Assembly: GCA_964016875.1 (NCBI GenBank) | Contig: OZ024719.1 | Location: 33,714,679 to 33,778,678 of the forward strand | DNA length: 64,000 nt | Direction of reading: 5' to 3' | Origin: Fallopia convolvulus | Taxonomy: Eukaryota; Streptophyta; Magnoliopsida; Caryophyllales; Polygonaceae | Shown here: in pieces, positions 28,512 to 39,080 of the stretch | Position numbering within the stretch: the first letter of the stretch is position 1 | How the letters are laid out: the number at the start of each line of letters is the position of its first letter | Program-made: the position numbers and the translations under genes | The notes under the pieces: generated by a model | The model's input: only the letters and a program-made list of their open reading frames with translations | The model's database searches: none | Told to the model about the DNA's origin: nothing

Positions 28512-31500
28512 TTGAAACATGATAATATATAGAAAAGAGGGAGAAAAACAAATACAAACCACACTTGACCTGAGTAGTCAAGGTAAAAAAATAAACAACT
28601 GCATCCACGGATCCGCAATCCGGTCAAAACTGCTTACGGGCCTAACATAATTGGGTCTAGGACCCACAACCCTACACAAGGGGCATCATACAAAACCAAG
28701 CCAAGCCAGAAACTTGTTTCTCACCCTACCTCAAAAAAGGCCCCAAAGAAAGAGTACTCAAACTGCACATATGCACCTAACTTACTAGACTATATAACCA
28801 AGACCAAAACCAAGCTAGACTTTTGCTAATCTCCAAGTGGGTCAAAAGGATTTGTATCCTTACTTATGCTACTTGGTTGTATCTTTCCTTCTAAATGAGA
28901 GCTCAATGCCTTCCTTGTCTTGTACGTTGGAGTATTCCAATCCCCATCCATTATCTCCTTGCCCTTGTTATACCCATTTGACTTCTTTCCATCTTCCATG
29001 CCACTCTTGTTGGCTTTAGCCCTTTGAGAACCCACACGAGTGTGTAGCTGCATATTAACCGCTTGGTCTCCCACTTGAGTCTGCGTTTGTTTTCCCTTTG
29101 GCCAGCCCTCTACGGTGTTGTTGCTCACCTTGTTCAACATTGTTGCATTGTTCTGCTGCATTGTTGCAGCTGGTTTGTTATCCACCACTTGTACCCATGT
29201 TCTTGAAGTTCTAGGTCTGGGAGATGTCGGTTTTGACCTCCCCAAAGTCTTTCTAGGTTCAGCTACCTCTTCCCTAACATCTTTTCCCATTGTGTAGAAG
29301 TGAGAAGAGTGCCCAAAGGTCTTACATACATCACAATTCCATGGTAGCCATTCAAACTCCACCGCATGTTTGTAGATCGTGCCATTGTAGCTTTCTAGCA
29401 CCACTTCTTTCCTCTTTGCCTCCACTAGGATTCGAGCATAAGAGAGTTTTTCCACTCCATTTGTAATATGATCAATGCTAATGGGTTTCCCGATCATATT
29501 CCCAATGACTTCAAGCATATGATTTGAGAAGAGGAAGATGGGGTCTATGTCTAATATTTTAACCCAAACCGGCACCAAATTGAAGCTGCTCCAATTGATT
29601 TTCATGCCAGTATGCCATTCCTTAAGAATAAGGGGTTTATTGCCACCCAACATCCATGGTCCTCGATTAAGGACCCATTGTCAATCTTCGACCTTTTTAA
29701 ATTTGAAGACCATCACCCCATTTTCTTTAAAATAAATCTTTGGTTGCTGAACTTTCGAATTGTAGGTCACATAGTCATACATAAAGTCCAAATTCACGGG
29801 CCTATCAATGAGGACACCAATCAGCGTGGCACTCCATTCCTTCTCGGAATCAGGAATTTCCTCTTCTGAAAATTTATATACATCTCTAGGGATATTGGGA
29901 AGAGCTTTCAGCCTTACCTCATCAATGATTCTTCTATTTCCTGCAGGGTTTTCTACAGTGGACTGTTGCTGGTGTCTCAACTGGTGGTTAAGGCTAGTTA
30001 GCTAGCCCTTTATTGGATCAATTTCATGAACTTCTGGTTTCTCAACATTTTGGCTACCCACACGTGTAGCTGCTACAAGTAGGTCGTTCTGTGCACCACT
30101 ATTTGAGGCTTCAACTGAGTATTTGTTCAGACCGTTTTCTGAATCAACAATTGGGATGCGCTTCTTGGTCTGATTTATCTGAATCTGTTGAACCCCAGCC
30201 ACCTCCAAATCTGATTGATTCAACTCACCTGGTATCTCTCTTTGTTGATTATCTAGAAATAACTCTTGTTGCTTAAAATTTGCCACATTAGTAACTTGGG
30301 CTTCATCATTCTCTGGTTTTTGATTAAAATTTTTAGCATCAGCAACTATAACACTTGAATCTGCAGTTTTCTTTGACTTGTTCTGTGTAACTGTTGCAGC
30401 AGCAACATCGTTTGAGTCAGTAGCATCAATTAATTTATCAACAGTTGCAGCAGTAACATCAGCAAAGGAACTCAACCTATTTTGAATAGCATCAGTCTTA
30501 ACTTGCTGAGTTTCTATAACATCATAATGGTCAGAAATCTGCCCATCCCACTTGTTTTGCCGACCAATTACACCAAATGATTTTAAGGTACCCAATGTTG
30601 CAACGTTCAACAAATCAACAACAATTTTATCTAAAACCTTATGCCCAACATCAGTAAAATTAGTAACCTCTTTTGCAGCAACTCCCATAGACGAATGAAT
30701 TTTTGTTTTAGCATCCACACCAGCAGCAAGCATGTTTTCATTGGCAACCGTAGGACACCTCACCTCAGCTACATCATCACCAGAATCAGCCAGAGAACCA
30801 TCCACCAGGTTTTTGCTCAACTAACCAGCATCCATTTCGTAACAAGTTCAGCCAGAAGCACTACTCAATTCAGAAGCAACTATACCAGCCTGTTTCAACT
30901 CAATCAATACACCCGAACCATTATCAAGTAACTCACCTGAACCAGGTCCCATCGGGTTAGCATCATCTGCAAGTGTTCTCGTTGGGTGGCTGGTCACTAA
31001 ATCTTCTTCTTGTCCAGTCGAAGCCATACAACCATGGTTAACCAGGTGGTGTGTGTGCGTCTCGTGAGCCACTAGGGCCTTGCGTCCAGCTGAGGAGAGA
31101 AACGCGGACGGCGAGGTAGCGACTAGATCATCAAGGGCCAAGTGACTACCCAGATCTGGTTCTTGGCTTTCTAGGGTTCCAAGAGCTTGCTTCGTATCTA
31201 GGTCATATCCTTCAGAAGCAGCCAGATCTGGGTTAAAAGCTTCAACCTCGACCAGATCCAAATCCATTCGTGAAGGCTTAATCGACATCTTCTCTTGGAC
31301 TTGACCTTCATCATCTTCTTCCCCTTCAGATTCAGAAGTCACCATATTCCCTTCTTCTTCAATGTACCCGCTGAGTAGTGTTATTAGCGCCTCTTTGCCC
31401 TGTGCTACCGCAAGTTCGAGTTGTTCTATGGTTTCCAGATCCACAGATTCCAAGATGTCATGGAGGCCTTCGGGATTGTCTTCGCAATGTAGCAGGTCCA

Positions 31501-31769
31501 ACATCTTCCTCAATAGCGATTTGATGTCAACACCTCCTCAGGACACTTTGCTTTCTCCAAATCAACTCAGTTGTGACCTCGAACCCTTAAAATCCTTGGA
31601 TTCCGACTCATCTACGCCTCTCTGCTTGCTTGAATCGTTCGAACCAAAGCTAGAAACGATCGAACAAAACTCAAATCTGTCGGGACTCTCACAACGATCG
31701 TGGTCAATAGTGGTCAACCCTAGAGAGAGGGAGGACTCCGTCTCTCTTTTGATTTTTTCTCCATACGCT
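28512..31769 (-). mobile_element. LINE copy 2: ORF1-only element
   Basis: Read on the minus strand it starts near 31769, has a short leader, a long broken ORF1 and a 3' UTR ending at 28512, with no reverse transcriptase. Its 3' UTR (28512-28700) is similar to that of LINE copy 1 (31784-31960), sharing a CTTGACC...AGTCAAG stretch, GGATC(T/C)GC...ATCCGG and a GGGTCTA(A/G)GACC stretch. It is flanked by AGGCCCATGCTAGC (28498-28511) and AGGCCCATTCTAGC (31770-31783), which read as a 14-bp target duplication. No poly(A) is seen at the 3' end. Confidence 0.7.
28826..31513 (-). pseudogene. LINE ORF1 (DUF4283 and CCHC-type), with in-frame stops
   Basis: One reading frame can be followed from 31513 to 28826, and further upstream to about 31765 through two more stops. 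In-frame stops lie at 30848, 30821, 30002 and 29681. The C-terminal third carries the plant LINE ORF1 signature: SATLIGVLIDR, FKFKKVED, GPWMLGGNKPLILKEW, then FEWLPWNCDVCKTFGHSSHF, a gag-like knuckle in which the last cysteine is missing. This is an RNA-binding chaperone in LINEs. The N-terminal two thirds are acidic and rich in valine, alanine and asparagine, unlike the usual short N-terminus. The stop at 29681 looks like a CGA-to-TGA change. The protein cannot be made whole. Confidence 0.65.
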
Positions 31770-31783
31770 AGGCCCATTCTAGC

Positions 31784-33777
31784 TCGACACGTGGTAAATA
31801 TATATAAAACGAAAGACGTAGATACAAAACACGCTTGACCATAAAAAGTCAAGGAGAAAAACTACAACCCCATCCCGGATACGCAGATCCGGCACAAAAA
31901 TTCCCTACGGGTCTAACAAAAACGGGTCTAAGACCCTATCCCCAAAAATATAGATAAAAGCCTATATATGTACACAAAAACCGAGTACCTCGGCAGCCCA
32001 CTCACTGGCCAAAAGGCCTAATAAGCTACCAATAACCGGGGGGCACAACGCCACACCCCACACATCCAACACCTCCAACAAAAGCCACAAGGCTCGTAAG
32101 AACCACCAACTATCAATCCAAACACACAAACACCCTCGAAAGGGGACAAGGGTGTTCAGCACACTAAGCCAAAAAATGTCTAAAGCAAGGTAAACAAGAG
32201 CACCCGGGGTTACTAACTTCAAAGGCCAAGTCTTCTACGAAGGGCTTCACTTCTTCTCCCTTCAAACTTGCAAGTGACTTCCATTCTTCTTTTGCATTCT
32301 AACATGATTTCTTGGGCACATGAGTCAACATTCGGTACAGATCCATCATGTATAACTTCATTCCTTAGCTTCCATGTGTAGTACACAACACCAAGGAAAG
32401 CCAAGAGCTTTGTCTTAAAAAGAGAGCTATCCCTCCCGGGTGAGTTAGCAAACCATTCCACCCAATCTTTTATAGTCTCCTTATGGGTAAAGATCCCTAC
32501 CCACCTCCATGTTTTTTCCATAACTCCTAGCACAAAAGGGCAAGACCCCCAAAGGTGGTCAACGGTTTGGAGGTGTGTGTTACATAAGGGGCATAAATTG
32601 TGGCTAACACGTCCCCAAGCATAGAGGCGCTCCATGGTGGGAAAACGACCTCTATATGCTAAACAAAGGCGGAAACTCCACGTTCTTGCTCGAACTACCC
32701 CCCAAACAATCTCACACCAACTCTCCCTTTCTCCTTTGTCCCTCAAGACCTCATAAAGAGCCTTAGTGTCAAGACCCCCACTTGGTCTAGTAATGTCTAG
32801 GATATCTACCTCCACCTCTTGATTTTCATCCTCCAACAACACTCTTCTCATAACCTCACGTGTTTTAAGCAAATTCCTCCATACCCAAGAATCGGTATTC
32901 GTCTTCCTCAAATTCCAAAACCCGGCTCTCCTAGTATGGTTATCTTCAACTCACATTGTCCACAAGTTCCTATTCTCGGTGATCACATCATGCCCTAACA
33001 GGAAGAAAATCGAGGTGTTCCAAGCTCCCACCTCTTTTATATTTAGCCCACCCTCCTCATAAGGCTTACACACAACCTCCCAACCAACTAAGTCCTTGCG
33101 CCCCTCCAACCTTCCCGACCATAGGTAGCTCCTACAAAGGCTTTCAATCTTCCCAATAATCCCTTTAGGTAGAAGCACCAATTGAGCCCAAAAAGAGAGA
33201 ACTCCCCCAACCACACATCTAACAATTTCCGCTCTCCCGGCATATAAAAGTGTGGGCACACTACACCGTTGAAGGACCGTGGTAATCTTATTAAGAAGAG
33301 GTCCATAATCCGAGATCTTTAGCTTTTTTGTGTGAAGAGGAAACCCAAGATACTTTACCGGGAAACTCCCCAAAGGAAACCAAGCTCTCTCGCCACCCTC
33401 TCCCTCTCTCCCTCCAACACTCCCCAAAAAAGAGATGGGTTTTTTGTGGAACTAAGAACAAGCCCGGATTCCTCTCCAAACTCCCTCAAGCATTTTGTAA
33501 CAATATTCAAAGAATCCCCCAACGGTTTACAAAAGACCAAAAGATCATCCGCAAAGGCTAAGTTTATGATACCTAGTCTCTTACATTTTGGGTGAAAAAA
33601 GAAACCCCCGGTGCTACTAGCACTCTTAAGCCTCCTACTTAAAACCTCCATGGCTAAGACAAAGAGGAACGGAGAGAGAGGGTCCCCTTGTCTTAGCCCT
33701 CTTTTCCCCTCAAAGAAGCCTTTAGCCTCCCCATTCACCAAAATAGAATATCGAGGTGTAGAAACACATACCATGAT
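31784..33777 (-). mobile_element. LINE copy 1: 5'-truncated element (RT C-terminal half to 3' UTR)
   Basis: On the minus strand it begins abruptly at 33777 inside the reverse transcriptase and runs to a 3' UTR ending near 31784. Flanks are AGGCCCATTCTAGC (31770-31783) and AGGCCCATGCTAGC (33778-33791). 5' truncation is normal for LINE insertions by target-primed reverse transcription. Beyond 33791 the satellite monomer continues exactly where it was left at 28511. Confidence 0.8.
32219..33774 (-). pseudogene. LINE reverse transcriptase fragment with zf-RVT
   Basis: The sequence enters in mid reverse transcriptase: GLRQGDPLSPFLF, then LAFADDLLVFC with the catalytic ADD. A frameshift near 33375 moves the frame to FPVKYLGFPLHTKKL and LNIKEVGAWN. 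A TGG-to-TGA change at 32951 ends that frame after NRNLWTM. The same frame resumes with TNTDSWVWRNLLK and the zf-RVT zinc ribbon (FPTMERLYAWGRV, LCPLCNTHLQTVDHLW). The endonuclease and the first RT motifs are absent, so the copy cannot be functional. Confidence 0.85.
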
Positions 33778-34034
33778 AGGCCCATGCTAGCCCGTCCAAG
33801 CCAAAAAATGGAAAAAAATCGCAAAAGTTTTGGTACGAAAATCTTCGTACCATTCACCCTCAAACAAACACCTTTCCCAAAAATGCCCTAAACGGTTGAA
33901 CTGTCGAATGTGTCTTTACAAAATATTTTTTTCTAGGCCCTTACTAGCCCATCCAAGCCAAAAAATGTAAAAAACTCACAAAAGTACTGGTATAAAAATC
34001 TTTGTACCATTCAATCTCAAACCAAAACTGATAC
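33778..34034 (-). repeat. Satellite fragment S1b (minus orientation)
   Basis: About 1.6 monomers, continuing S1a once the LINE block is removed. Contains GGTACGAAAATCTTCGTACC. The first 14 bases are the LINE target duplication and the last five (GATAC, 34030-34034) the solo LTR target duplication. Confidence 0.85.
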
Positions 34035-35048
34035 AGATCAAGGAAGATCAAAGCCAATGATTTATTGAAGACGCTTAGAGGCCAAAGACCAAGACCTTTA
34101 CTAAGGTCCCGAGCATTTAAGTTTAAGAAGATTTTCATGGATTCCAAATTATCTTTTGATTATGTTCATCAATGGCGTCCAAGGCCACCAAGGAAGAGGA
34201 TGAAGTCATGAAAGTTCGAAAAGTTAAGAAACCCGTCAAATGGAAAACAATGCTCAGTAAACAGGTCATAACTCCGGCTAGAAAATTGATCTCAAGTCCC
34301 TTCAAATTGCGTTGGATAGATAATTAAAAGACCTACAACGTTGTAGTTTACGTAAAATCCAGAATCCAACAGCAAAGAGGCAAAAATTGCGATTTACTGA
34401 GAGCTGTTCAAGTCTTACGGGAATCTTATCTTTAGTTTTTCTATCTTTAAATAGATATTTTATTTATGCATAATTTTGGTCATAGGAGTTTGTTAGATGG
34501 CTGAATTGTCTTGCTTTATTATTAGTAATATCTTTTGAGTTGTTAGGTTTAGTTTTCTTATCTTATAAGTCACATAATTATTTATTTGATTTATTTAGAT
34601 AAGAAAACATAGATAATTGTTTTAGTATTATATTTAATATATCTTGGAGAGCAAGGAAGGCTATAATGTTTCCTTGTGCTCCAAGGATATCCTAGTTTGT
34701 ATTCTCTATTTAAACTAAGCCTTTCATTTAATTAAAATTAGATCAGACTTGGGGAATAACTTAGCATAGTTATTCTCGAGTCTTTGGTCCAAAATGACGT
34801 TCGTGTCTTGCAATCTTCATAACTTTTGCAATTCAACTCCAAATTGAGTGATTCCAATTTGTGTGTTCTTATAATTGAATCCTACATCATTTGATTCAGT
34901 TAAGTAGAGAAAATAGAGATTAATTTCGTGCAAAAATTCTTCAAATTGATGTTGGAAATAACAAGGCAACATTGAGAAGACTTGTGGCCACTTGTGGAAG
35001 ATCGGGACCGCAATCAATAGAGACTTGAGCCTGTTGAGTCACGTATTA
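34035..35048 (+). mobile_element. Solo LTR, family D
   Basis: 1014 bp between GATAC at 34030-34034 and GATAC at 35049-35053, with satellite on both sides joining cleanly. It shares text with family C LTRs (GAAGACGCTT, TTACTGAGAGCTGTTCAAG, TCTTACGGGAATCTTATC) and the ...CACGTAT(T/C)A end of families B and C. Its ends read AG...TA instead of TG...CA, probably through point mutations in an old copy. No internal region is present, so LTR-LTR recombination has removed it. Confidence 0.65.
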
Positions 35049-35053
35049 GATAC

Positions 35054-35275
35054 CCTATTCGAAAATGTCCTAAACGGTTGAACAGTCGAATGTGTTTTAA
35101 CAAAATGTTTTTCTTAGGCCCCTACTAGCCCATCCAAGCAAAAAAAAGGGGAAAAACTCGCAAAAGTTCTGGTACAAAAATCTTCGTACGATTCAGCCTC
35201 AAACAAAGAGCCTCCACGAAAATGCCTTAAACGGTTTTTACGGTCAAATGTGTCTTTACAAAATCTTTTTTTTAG
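35054..35275 (-). repeat. Satellite fragment S1c (minus orientation)
   Basis: About 1.4 diverged monomers (GGTACAAAAATCTTCGTACG, CGAAAATGCC). Ends at the junction with element B4; both sides share a TTAGGG-like word, suggesting a microhomology join. Confidence 0.8.
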
Positions 35276-35278
35276 GGA

Positions 35279-36733
35279 ATGATTAGGGAATTATATGCTA
35301 GTGATCCTCACTTTGCTGAAATCTATAAAAATTGCATGTCTAGGGGTGAAATAGATACCTACTTTATTGATGATGGATACTTGTTTAAAGCTGGTAAATT
35401 GTGCATTCCTTCATCTAGTATACGTAGGCTTCTAACTAAAGAGGTTCATGAATCAAGAGGACATAGGGGTTTAGAAAAGACTTTAGAAGGTTTAAAAGAA
35501 CACTACTATTGGCCTAAAATGAGTAATTATGTGCTGAGATTTGTCAAGAGTTGTGTTGTTTGTGCTAAAGCTAAGTCTAGACTTCACCCCCATGGTTTGT
35601 ACCAGCCTTTACCCATTCCTAGTTCACCTTGGGAAGACATTTCTATGGATTTTATTGTAGGTTTGCCTAGAACTAGGAAGGGTAGAGATTCTATCTTTGT
35701 AGTGGTAGATAGATTTTCCAAAATGGCTCACTTTATTCCATGTCACACGACTGATGATACTGTGCATATTGCTGATTTGTTCTTTAGGGAAATTGTTAGA
35801 TTGCATGGCATTCCTTGTTCTATTGTTTCAGATCGTGATACTAAATTTTTGAGTTATTTTTGGAAGAGTCTATGGTCTAAATTGGGAACTAAATTGTTGT
35901 TTTCTACTTCATGTCACCCACAAACTGATGGGCAAACGGAAGTTACTAATCGAACGTTAGGGGTTTTACTTAGAACTATGCTTAAAGCTAACCTCAAACG
36001 TTGGGAAGATGTTTTGCCTTTTGTGGAGTTTGCTTATAACAGGTCAATCCATTCAGCCACAAAGATGACCCCTTTTGAGGTTGTTTATGGGCTGAATCCG
36101 AGGACACCGATGGATATGACGCCTCAGCCATACAAGGGAAAAGAGAGTTTTGAAGCTAACAAGAGGGCTGAGTTTGTGAAGAAGCTACATGAGAGGACGA
36201 AGATGCACTTGGAGAGGAAATCCATGAAGTACAAGGCCCATGCTGATAAGGGTCGGAAACAGGTTATCTTTGAAGAAGGAGATCTTGTTTGGGTGCATCT
36301 AAGGAAGGAAAGGTTCCCAAATCAAAGGAAGAACAAGTTAGATCAGAGAGGAGATGGACCATTTCGTATCATCAGGAGAATCGGCCCTAATGCATATCAT
36401 GTTGACATGCCTGGTGAGTATGGTGTCCATCCGACTTTTAATGTGGCTGATCTATCTCTTTATGTGCCAGATTTTGATTCTGACGTCGAATCAGAGACGA
36501 TTCGAGCTCAAGTAGAGGAGAATGATGCAGTGAAGCCTGCCATGTCTCCAACCGACGTCGATGAGTTGATTCGAGTGCCTTCTGACGGACCAATCACAAG
36601 AAGTCGAGCTAAGAAGATTGCTCAAGGCACAACAGCGATCTTGGTTCGATTGACAACGGTTATTGAAGAGCCTAGCAAGACGAAGTGGGTCTCGTGCATT
36701 CGACATCAATTGAGCCCAGATTCCATGGATTGA
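35279..36733 (+). pseudogene. B4 integrase fragment (open frame)
   Basis: 484 codons remain open, from IRELYASDPHFAEI to the end of the polyprotein. It includes the HHCC finger, the DDE core (MDFIVGLP, SDRDTKFL, TDGQTEVTN), the GPF module and GPITRSRAKKIAQG. The first methionine is an internal residue, so there is no real start. Differences from B1 are a few substitutions (for example SPTDVDEL against SQTDVDEL). The last 211 nt are LTR. Confidence 0.85.
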
Positions 36734-37660
36734 TTATATGAGGGCCGAAATTCACTATTTCTTTATTTAGAAACATGTATTAATTTGTCTCACTTTAGGG
36801 CTGAATTTAGTAAGTGACCGGGTGAGATGAATTGGTATATGGGTCAAAGTCAACCCTTTGACTTGACCATTCTAAATTTAAGAAAATATCTTATTTATTT
36901 TATTATGAACAATTTCTATTTATTTTAATAATGTAGAGAAATCAGCCAATAGGCTTATGTTAGTTGGTTGATCTTCTCTCTCCTGGTTGTTAGAGATATT
37001 TTTAGTTTGTTAGAGATATTTTGAGTTTGTTAGGATTATTTCCTTAAATAAATAAATCAGCCATGATTTATTTTATTTAAGGGAATCTAGTTAGATTTAC
37101 TTAGATATTATTATATCTTGGGAAGCAAGCAAAGGAGGCTCATTCTCTCCATCTAGGGCCGGCCACCCCCCTTCCTTGCTCCCCAAGTATTAGCTTTTGT
37201 ATTCTCTATAAATACTTTTCAGTTTCATTAATAAAAAGACAGCTTGAGAGAGATTAAACCCAAATTGGTTTAATCTATCTCTTGGGCCCAAAAATATATT
37301 TGTGAGAGCTTTGATTTCTGCATTGATCGATCATCATCATCTCCGACTTCTCTCTCTTGTGTTATTAAATTGGTTTGTTGATTTAGTCAATTAGATTGTT
37401 CTAGTTGTGATTGTTAAAGATCAAACTAGTTAATCAATTGGATTTAGCGTTAGAGCCAATTCAATTGAACTATCAAGTTGATTCCTTCAACCTTCCAATT
37501 CTGTTCGTTATTTCAATTTTCGGATCTGTTTGTTACTTGGATCGCAAGTTTCTTAAATTGAGAGCTTTTGTAGGTTTGAATCATAATTGCTGGCAAGATC
37601 GGGTTCCTGTGTGATCAAATACGAGGTTTCTGAGGAGTAATCCGAGGCGATCACGTATCA
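36523..37660 (+). repeat. B4 LTR
   Basis: 1138 bp, TGATGCAG...CACGTATCA. The 5' two thirds follow the B1 LTR closely. The part downstream of the TATA box (about 37250-37640) is its own version, unlike B1, B2 or B3. Confidence 0.88.
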
Positions 37661-37662
37661 AG

Positions 37663-37676
37663 TGGTATCAGAGCCC
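37663..37676 (+). promoter_or_regulatory. Primer binding site after B4 LTR
   Basis: TGGTATCAGAGCCC, two bases inside the LTR. This is the best tRNA-Met match among the family B elements in the window. Confidence 0.8.
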
Positions 37677-37886
37677 AAGGTGGTTCATCAAATGTAGCTT
37701 GTCCTCTAGGTGATGGATACCAAGGCATGACATTGGCGCCCCTCGTGGAAGCTTGGTCTTGATGATGAAAATCCCAAGCTTGATGATGAAAATCCCATGC
37801 TCCATGTTCTACAACGTTAGTGTCACAAGTAGAATATGAAGGGTAAAAAGGATAAGCCTCAACATACACTTGTGGTACATACCTCT
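37677..37886 (-). other. Unassigned 210-bp segment between B4 and B2
   Basis: It has no match to the family B leader. The minus strand has an open frame with VYVEAYPFYPSYSTCD, a heptad duplicated as AWDFHHQ twice (21-bp tandem duplication), and NVMPWYPSPRGQATFDEPP. This may be part of a Gag-like protein of another retroelement, but I cannot name it. Confidence 0.4.
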
Positions 37887-39080
37887 TGATACGTGATTGC
37901 CCCGGAATCCTCCGTAGAAACCTCGTATATGACCCACACAAGTCCCGATCTTGCCTAGTAATCCTTGATTCAACCTGAATTTGCATTCAACATGAGAAAT
38001 CGTGCACAACAAGTAACTAAACTGATCTGAAACTGAATGAATGGAGATCGAACAGAATTATAGTAAATCAACTTGATAGTTCACTCGGATTGGCTCTAAC
38101 GCAAATCCGAATGATAAACTAGTTTGATCTTTAACAATCAAGACTAGAACAATCTTATTGATGAAATATAACTCAGATTCGAACAAGAGAGAGAGAATTC
38201 GGCTATTTGATGATGATGATCTCGAGATTGCAATGCACACAAACACAATTGTATTTTTGAGCCCAAGGACTAGATAAACCTTTCTTAGGGTTTATCTAAT
38301 CTCAAGCTGATTTTATTGAATGAAATAACAAGAGTATAAATAGAGAATACAAAAGCTATTACTTGGGGAGCAAGGGAGGAAGGCTGGCCGGCCCTAGAAG
38401 GGGAGAGGGAGTCTCCTTTGCTTGCTTCCCAAGATATAATAATATCTAATTAAATCTAACTAGATTCCCTTAAATAAATAAATCATAGCTGAATTATTTA
38501 TTTAAGGAAATAATCCTAACAACTTAAAATATCTCTAACAAACTAAAAATATCTCTAACAACCAGGATAGAGAAAATATCTCTAACAACCAGGAGAGAGA
38601 AAATATCTCTAACAACCAGGAGAGAGAAAATCAACCAACTAACATAAGCCTATTGGCTGATTTCTCTACATTATTTAATTAAGTTCACACGCCTATAATA
38701 AAATAAATAGATAGATATTTTCTCCATTTAGAATGGTCAAGTCAAAGGGTTGACTTTGACCCATATACCAATTTATCTCACCCGGTCACTTACTAAATTC
38801 AGCCCTAAAGTGAGACAAATTAATACATGTTTCTAAATAAAGAAATAGTGAATTTCGGCCCCCATATAATCAATCCATGGAATCCGGCCTCAATTGATGT
38901 CGAATGCACAAGACCCACTTCGCCTTGCTAGGCTCTTCAATAACCGCTGCCAATCGAACCAAGATCGCTGTTGTGCCTTGAGCAATCTTCTTAGCTCGAC
39001 TTCTTGTGATTGGTCCGTCAGAAGGCACTCGAATCAACTCATCGACGTCGGTTTGAGACATGGCAGGCTTCACTGCATCA
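37887..39080 (-). repeat. B2 3' LTR (complete)
   Basis: On the plus strand it reads TGATACGTG...CACTGCATCA. The rightmost 211 bp carry the end of the polyprotein ORF. It has a local triplication of a (AG)AGAAAATATCTCTAACAACC phrase at about 38550-38630 that is shorter in B1 and B3. Confidence 0.92.

Larger units (their letters stand above)
35276..37660 (+). mobile_element. Element B4: 5'-truncated family B copy
   Basis: Begins inside the integrase-coding region (equivalent to about 18970 in B1) and runs through the polypurine tract to an LTR at 36523-37660. No 5' LTR, gag, protease or reverse transcriptase. The LTR is followed by a canonical tRNA-Met site, so it could also be the 5' LTR of a second, otherwise lost element. 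No target duplication. Confidence 0.85.
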
